Shown here: positions 1-7,130 of the stretch, in pieces
How positions within the stretch are numbered: the stretch's first letter is position 1
Layout of the letters: each line of letters starts with the position of its first letter
Source of the DNA: an uncultured Blautia sp.
GTDB lineage: Bacteria; Bacillota; Clostridia; Lachnospirales; Lachnospiraceae
Assembly: GCA_900547615.1 (NCBI GenBank)
Contig: URHH01000114.1
Coordinates: forward strand, 1-8,011
Length of the DNA: 8,011 nt
Direction: 5' to 3'
Position numbers and translations under genes: made by a program
The notes under the pieces: generated by a model
What the model was told of the DNA's origin: nothing
The model's database searches: none
Seen by the model: the letters and a program-made list of their open reading frames with translations, nothing else

Positions 1-246
1 GCAAATGTGATCGCCTGTATTTTTCGAAATATGTGGGCGGGAGCCGGTGTTTGTCTTGTTTTCTGGATTGTGGTGAATTCTACATACGGAGATAAAATTA
101 TGGGAATCTGGAATCCGTTTTCCTATACCTTCCGGGAGATAGAGGATACAGGAAATCTGAGCTGGATATTGGGAAAAATTTTGTGGCTTTTCGGTACAAT
201 TCTTTTGGCGGTGGTACTGAGGCGCCTGATCAGGAAAAGGGGCTGA
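1..246 (+). CDS. C-terminal fragment of a membrane protein, probable ABC transporter permease (5' end outside window)
   Basis: The reading frame is open from the first base and ends at TGA 244-246, giving 81 codons of a gene that starts upstream. Two hydrophobic stretches are visible. One, near the start, includes WAGAGVCLVFWIVV and the other, near the end, includes WLFGTILLAVVL. Each is long enough to cross the membrane, and the protein ends in the basic tail RRLIRKRG, as expected for a cytoplasmic C-terminus. The segment between them is polar and aromatic. I do not recognise the family from this piece alone. The permease call is an inference from the ABC ATPase gene that follows after only 4 bases, which implies one transcript and a shared complex, for example an ABC-2 type exporter. 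It is unrelated in composition and direction to the sugar operon further on. Confidence 0.6.
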   Translation, partial: ANVIACIFRNMWAGAGVCLVFWIVVNSTYGDKIMGIWNPFSYTFREIEDTGNLSWILGKILWLFGTILLAVVLRRLIRKRG

Positions 247-250
247 GCAT

Positions 251-1132
251 ATGAGTATTAACATAAAAAATCTGACGGTAACCTTTAAAAACGGAGTGAC
301 AGCAATCCATCATGCGGATCTGGAAATCCCTAGGGGAGTATATGGCCTTCTGGGAGAAAATGGAGCGGGAAAAACAACATTGATGCGCGTTCTTACGACT
401 GTTCTGAAACCTTCTGAGGGAAGTGTTTCTTTTGACGGAATGCTTTACTGCGAAGGAAACTATGAAAAAATCCAGAGAAGAATAGGGTATCTTCCACAGG
501 AAATTGAATTATATCCGGGACTTACTGTGCAGGAATGTCTGGAATATATGGGAAATCTTGCAGGAGTTCCGAAAAAACAGTGCCGGGAAAAAATTTCTTA
601 TTATCTTGAAAAAACAGGTCTGACGGAACACAGGAAAAAGAAAATGCGCCAGCTTTCCGGAGGTATGAAACGACGAGTGGGACTTGTGCAGGCGCTTCTT
701 CACGAACCGGAGTTTTTGATCGTAGACGAGCCGACTACCGGGCTTGACCCGGAGGAACGCATTCGTATCCGAAATCTTCTTGTGGATTTTTCAGAAAACA
801 GAACGGTACTTTTTTCCACTCATGTAGTGGAAGACCTGGCTGCAACATGCAGCAGTCTGGCTGTGATGAAAAAGGGAGAGTTTCTTTATTCCGGAAGTAT
901 GAGGCAGCTTGTGAAAGAGGCAAGGGGACATGTGTGGAGCTGTGAGGCAGAAAATGAAAAAGAAATCCGGGAGTTAGAGAAAAAATATCATATTTCTTCC
1001 AAACAGTATACAGACAGAGGAATCCGGGTGCGAGTCATAAGTGAGGAGCGCCTGGAAGGAACGGCGAAACAGGAGGAGGCAACTCTGGAGGACGGATATT
1101 TGTATCTGATGGGGAAAGAAAAAAGGAGCTGA
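251..1132 (+). CDS. ABC transporter ATP-binding protein
   Basis: Complete 293-residue ABC ATPase that would power a membrane partner, most likely the protein encoded just upstream. All nucleotide-binding motifs are intact: Walker A GENGAGKTT (35-43), Q-loop Q83 in GYLPQ, signature LSGGM (135-139), Walker B FLIVDE with catalytic E160 (155-160), D-loop GLD (164-166) and switch His191 in STH. The sequence resembles the CcmA/multidrug-type (ABC-2) ATPases. Residues after about 215 form a C-terminal extension rich in charged residues, common in exporter ATPases of this class. The ATG at 251 is preceded by AAGGGG at 237-242 with 8 bases of spacing, and the gap to the upstream stop is only 4 bases, so the two are probably cotranscribed. 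The last codons overlap a hairpin terminator used by the convergent gene. The transported substrate cannot be told. Nothing suggests sugar import: there is no binding-protein gene in view. Confidence 0.93.
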   Translation: MSINIKNLTVTFKNGVTAIHHADLEIPRGVYGLLGENGAGKTTLMRVLTTVLKPSEGSVSFDGMLYCEGNYEKIQRRIGYLPQEIELYPGLTVQECLEYMGNLAGVPKKQCREKISYYLEKTGLTEHRKKKMRQLSGGMKRRVGLVQALLHEPEFLIVDEPTTGLDPEERIRIRNLLVDFSENRTVLFSTHVVEDLAATCSSLAVMKKGEFLYSGSMRQLVKEARGHVWSCEAENEKEIRELEKKYHISSKQYTDRGIRVRVISEERLEGTAKQEEATLEDGYLYLMGKEKRS

Positions 1133-1157
1133 CCCTAAATCATAGCGTGTCAGCTCC
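1115..1157 (-). terminator. Intrinsic terminator of the AraC-family gene, overlapping the 3' end of the ABC ATPase gene
   Basis: A perfect 9-bp inverted repeat, GGAGCTGAC (1125-1133) and GTCAGCTCC (1149-1157), encloses a 15-base loop. Read on the minus strand, the hairpin is followed at once by TTTTTTCTTT (1124-1115), the standard layout of a Rho-independent terminator. It lies about 12 bases past the stop codon of the regulator gene. On the plus strand no T-run follows the hairpin (GATTCAAACAT), so it should stop transcripts of the ATPase operon poorly. The left arm contains the TGA of the ATPase gene. Confidence 0.8.
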
Positions 1158-1169
1158 GATTCAAACATA

Positions 1170-2021
1170 TTATTGGCAAAAAGTCTCAGATGAAATTCGG
1201 CTTTGCTTCCGAAATTCTGAAGGAGAAAAAGAAAATTCTTTTTTAAATATTTTTGAAAAAGCAAGTTGATCATCAAAGCCCAGGGAATTGGCAATCACAG
1301 ATATAGATAATTCGGTGGTTGTCAAAAGTCTTTGGGCTTTTTTTAATTTTAAATCCATTATATATTGTTTTGGAGAAGTTCCATATTTATTATGAAAAAT
1401 TCTGGTAAGATAATTTGGATGTATTCCGAAGGATTTTGCTACATCTTGAAGTTTTAGCTTTTCAGCGTAATTGATGTCAAGATAATATTTGACTTCATCG
1501 ACAACAGAACTTTTTCCCCAGCGGCTTTCCTCAAAACTTATATCCTTAAATAGCATTGCCATAATCTGGAATAAAAGCCCATTTGCCTGAAAATAGCTGC
1601 TGGTAGATGCGTCCTGTAAGGAAATAATATCAAAAATATATTTCTGATATTTTAAAGTATCCAGATGGTGGATAATATAAACATCATCTGTTGAGGTCAT
1701 GAGCTGATACAAATACATTTGTGAATTAATTCCTAAAAAGCTAATCCAGGCATAACACCAAGGTTCTTCTGTTGACGTTTTATAGTAAGATACTTTTCCG
1801 GCAGGAATGAGGAAAACGTCTCCGGCTGAAAGATGAAATATGTGCTCATTGATATGTAATTCCCCCTTTCCATAGAGCACAAAATGAATTAAGTGATAGG
1901 AGCGTATTTTTGGTCCGTAACTGTATCCGGAGGCACATTCTTCATAACCTGCACTATAAAGGGATAAATCTGAGTTGGATTTATACATCAGAGAATGATG
2001 TGTCTCTTTATATTCTTTCAT
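1170..2021 (-). CDS. AraC/XylS-family transcriptional regulator, probable activator of the divergent sugar operon
   Basis: Complete 283-residue cytoplasmic DNA-binding regulator. Residues 20-100 form a cupin-like sugar-sensing domain (HFVLYGKGELHI, LSAGDVFLIPAGKVSYY, then WCYAWISFLG). This is the AraC_binding type seen in MsmR/RafR-like regulators of alpha-galactoside genes. The C-terminal domain carries two helix-turn-helix units: the first around 189-212 (KLQDVAKSFGIHPNYLTRIF), the second around 238-272, including ANSLGFDDQLAFSKIFKKEF and ending in the usual SPSEFRK. The length is normal for the family. The ATG at 2021 was chosen because the protein then begins MKEYKETHH ahead of the conserved region, although its Shine-Dalgarno sequence is weak (AAGAA only). 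The gene is divergent from the GH32 gene and separated by 131 bases, the usual arrangement for a regulator of the neighbouring operon. The inducer is inferred to be a sucrose- or raffinose-type sugar and is not shown by the sequence. Confidence 0.92.
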   Translation of the reverse strand: MKEYKETHHSLMYKSNSDLSLYSAGYEECASGYSYGPKIRSYHLIHFVLYGKGELHINEHIFHLSAGDVFLIPAGKVSYYKTSTEEPWCYAWISFLGINSQMYLYQLMTSTDDVYIIHHLDTLKYQKYIFDIISLQDASTSSYFQANGLLFQIMAMLFKDISFEESRWGKSSVVDEVKYYLDINYAEKLKLQDVAKSFGIHPNYLTRIFHNKYGTSPKQYIMDLKLKKAQRLLTTTELSISVIANSLGFDDQLAFSKIFKKEFSFSPSEFRKQSRISSETFCQ

Positions 2022-2152
2022 GATTCTTATTTTAATATAAAAGGTTAGATTTTTCCATATTTTCTTTTCGAATTGCCATAGGAAAATTTAAAAAAATATT
2101 GTTTAATATAGCTATAAGGCGCCGGATAAATAAAGAAGGAAGGAGTGTGTGA
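2022..2152. promoter_or_regulatory. Divergent control region between regulator and sugar operon
   Basis: 131 AT-rich bases hold the 5' ends of both transcription units. For the operon, TATAAG (2113-2118) is a five-of-six match to a -10 box, but no -35 match lies at the proper distance, as is common at activator-dependent promoters. An alternative is TTGCCA (2073-2078) with TATTGT (2097-2102), spaced 18 bases. Possible regulator sites are the direct repeat TT-CCATA at 2052-2059 and 2073-2080, exactly 21 bp (two helical turns) apart, and the flanking inverted pair ATTTTTCC (2049-2056) / GGAAAATT (2081-2088). A perfect 10-bp palindrome TATAGCTATA (2107-2116) overlaps the candidate -10, and GGCGCC follows at 2118-2123. 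No convincing promoter for the regulator was found: TATATT on the minus strand (2039-2034) would leave a leader of only a few bases. All of these site calls are by eye. Confidence 0.45.
2136..2145 (+). promoter_or_regulatory. Ribosome binding site of the GH32 gene
   Basis: The purine run AAGGAAGGAG contains AAGGAG (2140-2145), 7 bases ahead of the ATG at 2153. It fixes the start of the first operon gene. Confidence 0.8.
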
Positions 2153-3535
2153 ATGTCAGAATTGATTAGGCAGCAATATCATTTAGAACCAGACAGGGGG
2201 CTTTTAAACGACCCAAATGGTTTGTCCTGGTTTAATGGGAAATATCACGTTTTTTTTCAATGGAACCGTTTTGAGAAAAATCATTCATATAAGGAATGGG
2301 GATTGTTTACCTCGAAAGATTTGCTGGAGTGGGAATTTGAGGGGAGTGCAATTCTTCCAGATCAGGAATATGACGAAGATGGTGTGTATTCTGGAAGTGG
2401 ATATGTGATTGAAGACAAATTATATCTGTTTTATACCGGAAATAACAAAAAAAATGGAAAACGGAAAAGCAGTCAATGTCTTGCAGTAACGAAAGATGGA
2501 AGAAAATATTTAAAGAAAGGGGTTATATTGAAAACCCCGGAAGAATATTCCCAGCATTTTCGTGATCCGAAAGTATTTCTAGGAAAGCATTCCGGATACT
2601 ATATGGTAATAGGCGCACAGCAGAAAAGTGGAAAAGGCGCACTGGCATTGTGTAAATCAGATGATGGAGAAACATGGACTTATCGAAAGATGCTTGCATC
2701 ATCAAAAAAATATGAGATGATTGAATGTCCGGATCTCTTTGAATTAGACGGAAGATATGTACTGTTATTTAATCCGCAAAAACGGGATAATGCAGCAGAT
2801 GAGTCCATTTATAGTTTTTCCGCATATAAGCTGGGTATATTTGATGAAGAAAATGAAATCTTTCAGGGGGATAATCTGGACGAGGATTTTCAGCTTATGG
2901 ACGCTGGATTTGATTTTTACGCGCCTCAGACATTTTTAAGTCCTGACGGAAGGAGGATTCTGTTTGCATGGATGTCTCGTATGGAAAATGAGCAGGAAAA
3001 AGTATTTTCAAGAACGGAGTCCAGTATACATTGTCTGACAATGCCAAGAGAATTGTTTATACAAGATGATAAATTGTGCCAGAAGCCGGTCAGAGAATTA
3101 TATAACCTTTTAGGCAGAAAGATGAACCCTGTTTATGAAGATGAAACATGTAAAATCAGGACACAGACAAAAGCATTTTTTCTAAAGCTAAATCTGAAAA
3201 ATGAAAAGCAGAATTTGAATGTTTGTTTTTATCAAGGAGAGATGAAAATAGATTATAATTCGAAAGAGAAGAAATTAATTTTTGCGCGGAGGAGCTGGGT
3301 CGATAATACGATGGAAATAAAAACGGCTGCAGTAGACAGGTGTCAGGAACTGGAAGTATGGTCGGACTATTCCAGTATGGAAATTTTTGTAAATAGAGGA
3401 CAGATTGTTTTTTCAGCACGTATTTTTCTGAAAGGTAAAATACCAGAGATTATTATTAATAATCCGACAACAGATTTGGAAGTTGAAATTAGAGAAATAA
3501 AAACTACCAAAAAGAAGGAGGAGCAGAAATTATGA
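2153..3535 (+). CDS. GH32 beta-fructosidase, probable sucrose-6-phosphate hydrolase
   Basis: Complete 460-residue glycoside hydrolase family 32 enzyme that should hydrolyse the fructosyl bond of sucrose-6-phosphate (or sucrose) to glucose-6-phosphate and fructose. The N-terminal five-bladed propeller carries the three acidic motifs: NDPNG with nucleophile D20, FRDPK with transition-state stabiliser D138, and ECPDLF with acid/base E191. Other family landmarks are Q36 in FFQWN, SGSG (80-83), DFYAPQTF (254-261) and TMPREL (296-301). The C-terminal beta-sandwich shows SDYSSMEIFVNRG (404-416). There is no signal peptide, so it acts in the cytoplasm, which fits a PTS-fed pathway. It is the first operon gene and its stop overlaps the PTS start (ATGA). 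Oddities are Leu17 where many homologues have Trp in W-M/L-NDPNG, and WGL in place of the usual WGH (49-51). Substrate choice between phosphorylated sucrose and other fructosides is inferred from the adjacent PTS gene. A scrB-like name would be reasonable but is not proven. Confidence 0.93.
   Translation: MSELIRQQYHLEPDRGLLNDPNGLSWFNGKYHVFFQWNRFEKNHSYKEWGLFTSKDLLEWEFEGSAILPDQEYDEDGVYSGSGYVIEDKLYLFYTGNNKKNGKRKSSQCLAVTKDGRKYLKKGVILKTPEEYSQHFRDPKVFLGKHSGYYMVIGAQQKSGKGALALCKSDDGETWTYRKMLASSKKYEMIECPDLFELDGRYVLLFNPQKRDNAADESIYSFSAYKLGIFDEENEIFQGDNLDEDFQLMDAGFDFYAPQTFLSPDGRRILFAWMSRMENEQEKVFSRTESSIHCLTMPRELFIQDDKLCQKPVRELYNLLGRKMNPVYEDETCKIRTQTKAFFLKLNLKNEKQNLNVCFYQGEMKIDYNSKEKKLIFARRSWVDNTMEIKTAAVDRCQELEVWSDYSSMEIFVNRGQIVFSARIFLKGKIPEIIINNPTTDLEVEIREIKTTKKKEEQKL
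3515..3523 (+). promoter_or_regulatory. Ribosome binding site of the PTS gene, inside the GH32 gene
   Basis: AAGGAGGAG is a near-perfect Shine-Dalgarno sequence 8 bases ahead of ATG 3532. It lies within the last codons of the GH32 gene, and the two genes share the bases ATGA, so their translation is probably coupled. Confidence 0.85.
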
Positions 3536-4923
3536 GTGAAAGAGAGTTGGCAAAAAAAATTGTTGAGCTTATTGGCGGAGAAAATAATATTGTTTCTGTA
3601 TCACATTGTGCTACCAGACTACGAATTATTGTAGCCGATAAAGAAAAAATCAATGTTAAAAGTGTAGAAGCATTAGATTTGGTAAAAGGTTCGTTTTTTA
3701 ATTCCGGTCAATATCAGATTATTCTGGGAACGGGATTAGTAAATCGTGTTTATAATGAGGTAATTAAAGTTACCGGAAGTCCTGAAACAGGAGGGAAATC
3801 AGAACAAAAGGAGAAAGCTGTGTATGGAAACCGTTTCCAGAGAGCCATTCGTATGTTTTCAGATGTGTTTGTTCCGATTATTCCTGTGTTGGTTGCCACT
3901 GGATTGTTTATGGGACTTAGAGGGCTTCTGACACAGGAAGCAGTGTTAAGTGTATTTGGGCTGACACCAGATAGCATTCCCCAGTCTCTTTTGACATTTA
4001 CACAAATTTTGACAGATACAGCGTTCGCATTCCTTCCGGCTTTAGTATGCTGGTCTACTTTCCGTAATTTTGGCGGAAGCCCTGTTATTGGAATTGTTCT
4101 TGGACTGATGTTGGTAAGTCCAAGTCTGCCAAGTGCTTACGCTGTAGGTGCAGGAGAGGCAGAACCGCTTGTTTTCTTTGGATTTATTAAGGTTGCTGGC
4201 TATCAGGGTTCGGTGCTTCCGGCATTTGCAACAGGAATTATTACTGCAAAATTTGAAAAATGGCTTCGTAAACATGTTCCAGATGCAATTGACTTAATTG
4301 TGACACTATTTGTAACATTGTTAGTAGGAATTGTTTTTGCACTTTTTGGAATTGGACCAATACTTCATTATGTAGAAAACGGAGTATTATGGCTGGTGGA
4401 AAAACTGCTTTTTTTACCGATGGGAATTGGTGGATTCTTATATGGCTGTTTTGGACAGCTTCTGGGAATTTTCGGTATTCACCATATTTTAAATTTTCTG
4501 GAAATCAGTATGTTGGCACAGGATGGTTGGAATTATCTGAATTCAATTGGAACTTGCGGTAATGTTGCTCAGGCAGGAGCAGTACTTGCAGTAGCAATAA
4601 AAGCAGTATCAAATAAGACAAAACAGGTAGCGTATCCTTCTTGCGTGTCAGCATTGCTTGGAATCACAGAATCAGCAGTATTTGGTGTTAATCTGAAATT
4701 TGTAAAACCATTTATTATGTCTATGATTGGAGGAGGTGTTGGTGGATTCCTGGCTTCTATTCTGAATTTACGTGCAACAGGAATGTCAATTACAGGAATT
4801 CCGGGAACATTGCTGTACTTAAATGAGCAGCTTCCCATTTATTTGCTGGTAAATGTGGTTTCCTTTACAGTTGCGTTTTTACTGACCTGGTTTTTTGGTT
4901 TTAACAAAAAAATGGAGAATTAA
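3532..4923 (+). CDS. PTS sugar permease EIIBC, sucrose/glucoside (Glc superfamily) type, lacking EIIA
   Basis: A 463-residue inner-membrane transporter that imports a sugar while phosphorylating it. Residues 1-80 are the EIIB domain with phospho-accepting Cys26 in SHCATRLRI, the hallmark of the glucose/sucrose family. A hydrophilic linker (about 82-100) leads to EIIC, starting RFQRAIRMFSDVFVPIIPV and containing many hydrophobic helices. Sugar-site landmarks are GIHHILNF (315-322) and the GITE motif (377-380) in GITESAVFGV. The usual sequence there is GITEPA, so Ser381 replaces Pro. The protein ends after the last helix at GFNKKMEN with no EIIA domain, so phosphate must come from a separate EIIA protein encoded outside this window. 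Sucrose is the best guess for substrate, from family resemblance and the GH32 neighbour. Trehalose, maltose or other glucosides are possible within this family. The gene overlaps the GH32 stop by 4 bases and ends 2 bases before the GH36 start. Confidence 0.92.
   Translation: MSERELAKKIVELIGGENNIVSVSHCATRLRIIVADKEKINVKSVEALDLVKGSFFNSGQYQIILGTGLVNRVYNEVIKVTGSPETGGKSEQKEKAVYGNRFQRAIRMFSDVFVPIIPVLVATGLFMGLRGLLTQEAVLSVFGLTPDSIPQSLLTFTQILTDTAFAFLPALVCWSTFRNFGGSPVIGIVLGLMLVSPSLPSAYAVGAGEAEPLVFFGFIKVAGYQGSVLPAFATGIITAKFEKWLRKHVPDAIDLIVTLFVTLLVGIVFALFGIGPILHYVENGVLWLVEKLLFLPMGIGGFLYGCFGQLLGIFGIHHILNFLEISMLAQDGWNYLNSIGTCGNVAQAGAVLAVAIKAVSNKTKQVAYPSCVSALLGITESAVFGVNLKFVKPFIMSMIGGGVGGFLASILNLRATGMSITGIPGTLLYLNEQLPIYLLVNVVSFTVAFLLTWFFGFNKKMEN
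3825..3839. promoter_or_regulatory. Perfect 15-bp palindrome in the PTS gene, cre-like (tentative)
   Basis: TGGAAACCGTTTCCA is a perfect inverted repeat with 7-base arms and a single central base, within the linker codons between EIIB and EIIC. On the minus strand TGGAAACGGTTTCC matches the CcpA operator consensus TGNAANCGNTNNCA at all fixed positions but the last. CcpA sites inside carbohydrate genes are known in Firmicutes. Chance occurrence cannot be excluded. Confidence 0.3.
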
Positions 4924-4925
4924 TA

Positions 4926-7127
4926 ATGAGTATTCTTTTCTCGGAAGATCAAACGATTGTACATATTAGAAATTCGGCTATCAGTTATGTAATGGAAGTA
5001 ATTGATGGTAAATATTTAGTCCATCGGTATTTTGGAAAAGCAATTCGAAGTTACCGAAGATGCGGAGAAAATTACTATTTTAAGCGAGGTTATAATACAG
5101 AGCATGACTGTAGCATTCCGAATGTATCTTTTGATGATTTTCCTTTTGAGTATCCAACGAGAGGGCACGGCGATTTCCGGATTCCGGCATTCGCCGTCAC
5201 CTTGGAATCAGAAATAGATTTTTCAGAGCTTTCATTTAAAGCATGGAGAACGCTGAAAGGAAAAGAAGAGATTCCCAATCTTCCTGCCACGTTTGGGAAT
5301 AAAGATGAAGTGGAAACACTGGAGATTATTTGTGAAGATAACACGGCAGGAATCCGGCTATATCTTTATTATTCGGTGTTCACAGACAGGGGAATGATTG
5401 CCCGACATCAAAGAGTGGAGAATATAGGGAATCAAACACTGGTGATTCAAAATTCTCAGAGTATTTCCCTTGAATTACCAGATGGATTTTATGATTTTCT
5501 GTCTTTATATGGAACACATGCAAAAGAGGGAAATATCAATCGTTTTCCTCTTCATCATGGGATTCAGAAGATTGAAAGTGTAAGAGGAAGCAGCAGCCCC
5601 CAGCATCAGCCTTTTTTCGCCCTTGTTCATTCAAAGGCGACAGAGAACACAGGAGATGTGTACGGTTTTCATTTTATATACAGTGGAAATTTTCTGGCCC
5701 AGACAGAAGTAGACCAATTTGGAAATATTCGCGCACAGATAGGTCTTCACCCGGATACATTCAGTTGGAAACTTGCCCCTGGAGAGGTGTTTGACACACC
5801 GGAAGCAATTTTAAATTACAGTGCGCAAGGTCTGAATGGTATGAGTCAAAACTTTCACTGGCTGTATCAGCATCATTTGATTCCTGCCAGATTTGCAAAA
5901 AAAGAGCGTCCTGTTCTTCTAAATTCATGGGAAGCTATGTACTATGATGTGAAGTTGGAAAGGATTGAGAAGCAGGCAGAGCTTGCCGGAAAATTGGGGG
6001 CAGAACTGTTTGTGCTCGATGACGGCTGGTTTCGGGCGGATAACAGCAGCCGGACTTCTATGGGAGACTGGAAATGTAATGAGAAAAAGCTTCCGGGCGG
6101 AATAAAGAAAGCTGCAGAATTGGTTCATGGGAAAGGGTTGAAGTTTGGTTTATGGTTTGAACCGGAAGCAGTTTGTAAAAACAGTGAATTATATAAAAAA
6201 CACCCGGATTGGGCATTGCAGGTTCCTGGCTATCATATGACAGAAGGCAGACATGAATACCTGTTGGATTTATCGAGACAGGAAGTGAGAGAATATCTGA
6301 TAAATGTGTTGGATTTTTATTTGAAAGATGGTGTGATTGACTATATAAAGTGGGATATGAACCGTCCGCTTACAGATGTGAATTCTTTGTGCTTACCGCA
6401 TGGAAGAAAAGGAGAAATCAGCCATCGGTATATTCTGGGATTATATGAAATTCTGGATTGGATTACAAAGAAATATCCGGATTTGCTCATTGAAGGTTGT
6501 TCCAGCGGCGGAGCCAGATTTGATCCGGGAATGTTGTACTATGCGCCTCAAATCTGGACAAGTGATAATACCGATGCTTTTGACAGGGTTCAGATTCAGT
6601 CAGGATACAGCCTTATATATCCTCCGGTAGTGACAGGCTCTCATGTAAGCATTGCCCCCAATCATCAGACTGGAAGGACTACTTCTTTAAATACAAGATA
6701 CCAGGTTGCAAGGCTGTTTAATTTAGGGTATGAGTTGGATTTGACTAAATGTACAGAAGAAGAGTGTCTGCAAATTACAGAGCAGATTGAAGAATATAAA
6801 AAGGAAAGAAGCTGGCTGCAAAAAGCTATATTTTACCGGAATGAAATACCAAATGAAAATTATGTAAGCTGGTCATCAATAAAAAATGATGGTGAAGAAT
6901 GTATAATCTTTATTTTTCAAAAGTTTTTTAACCCATTATATTCTCATGGGCGGTTTCGTGTGAGTGGCTTAATGCCAGACAGAGATTACCAGGAAAAATC
7001 CAGTGGGAAAATATATGGCGGTGACGAGTTGATGGAAGTTGGAATCAGTGTTCCTCTGATAAAAGAAGATTTTCATGTATTTTCGTTTCATTTTATCAGA
7101 ATAGACAGGGAAAGGCAGGCAACGTAA
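4926..7127 (+). CDS. GH36 alpha-galactosidase
   Basis: Complete 733-residue family 36 alpha-galactosidase, the usual length of the tetrameric bacterial subgroup (about 720-740). It releases galactose from alpha-1,6-linked sugars such as melibiose, raffinose and stachyose. Residues 1 to about 320 form the N-terminal beta-supersandwich, about 325-640 the catalytic barrel, and the rest a C-terminal beta domain. The nucleophile is D477 in YIKWDMNR and the acid/base is D547 in WTSDNTDAFDR. Galactose-pocket landmarks are W335 in NSWEAMYY, the D365-D366 pair in VLDDGWFR, and CSSGGARFDPG (525-535). There is no signal peptide, so it is cytoplasmic and needs its substrate imported. GGAG (4914-4917) lies 8 bases ahead of the ATG, inside the end of the PTS gene, and only 2 bases separate the genes. 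The position between a sucrose-type PTS and a phosphatase suggests use of raffinose-family sugars, but see the finding on phosphorylation chemistry. Alpha-N-acetylgalactosaminidase activity is a less likely alternative. Confidence 0.95.
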   Translation: MSILFSEDQTIVHIRNSAISYVMEVIDGKYLVHRYFGKAIRSYRRCGENYYFKRGYNTEHDCSIPNVSFDDFPFEYPTRGHGDFRIPAFAVTLESEIDFSELSFKAWRTLKGKEEIPNLPATFGNKDEVETLEIICEDNTAGIRLYLYYSVFTDRGMIARHQRVENIGNQTLVIQNSQSISLELPDGFYDFLSLYGTHAKEGNINRFPLHHGIQKIESVRGSSSPQHQPFFALVHSKATENTGDVYGFHFIYSGNFLAQTEVDQFGNIRAQIGLHPDTFSWKLAPGEVFDTPEAILNYSAQGLNGMSQNFHWLYQHHLIPARFAKKERPVLLNSWEAMYYDVKLERIEKQAELAGKLGAELFVLDDGWFRADNSSRTSMGDWKCNEKKLPGGIKKAAELVHGKGLKFGLWFEPEAVCKNSELYKKHPDWALQVPGYHMTEGRHEYLLDLSRQEVREYLINVLDFYLKDGVIDYIKWDMNRPLTDVNSLCLPHGRKGEISHRYILGLYEILDWITKKYPDLLIEGCSSGGARFDPGMLYYAPQIWTSDNTDAFDRVQIQSGYSLIYPPVVTGSHVSIAPNHQTGRTTSLNTRYQVARLFNLGYELDLTKCTEEECLQITEQIEEYKKERSWLQKAIFYRNEIPNENYVSWSSIKNDGEECIIFIFQKFFNPLYSHGRFRVSGLMPDRDYQEKSSGKIYGGDELMEVGISVPLIKEDFHVFSFHFIRIDRERQAT

Positions 7128-7130
7128 GAA

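Noticed and set aside
251..1132. ABC ATPase as part of the sugar uptake system
   Set aside because: It is convergent with the regulator, separated from the operon by a terminator, follows a permease-like gene with no binding protein, and resembles exporter ATPases, not sugar-import ATPases.
2061..2080. CcpA (cre) site in the operon promoter, around TTTTCGAATTGCCA
   Set aside because: Neither strand matches the cre consensus at enough fixed positions.
2022..2152. Riboswitch or T-box leader ahead of the GH32 gene
   Set aside because: The region is short and AT-rich, with no extended stem, no terminator or antiterminator pair, and no T-box sequence. A candidate start site near 2125 leaves a leader of only about 28 bases.
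4569..4838. Minus-strand open frame of about 89 codons inside the PTS gene
   Set aside because: It lies wholly opposite a well-supported membrane protein gene, has no ribosome site I can see, and its translation looks like a reverse shadow of the EIIC codons. The same applies to other antisense frames in the window.
4926..5010. Signal peptide on the GH36 enzyme
   Set aside because: The N-terminus MSILFSEDQTIVHIRN has no basic start followed by a hydrophobic core, so secretion is not supported.
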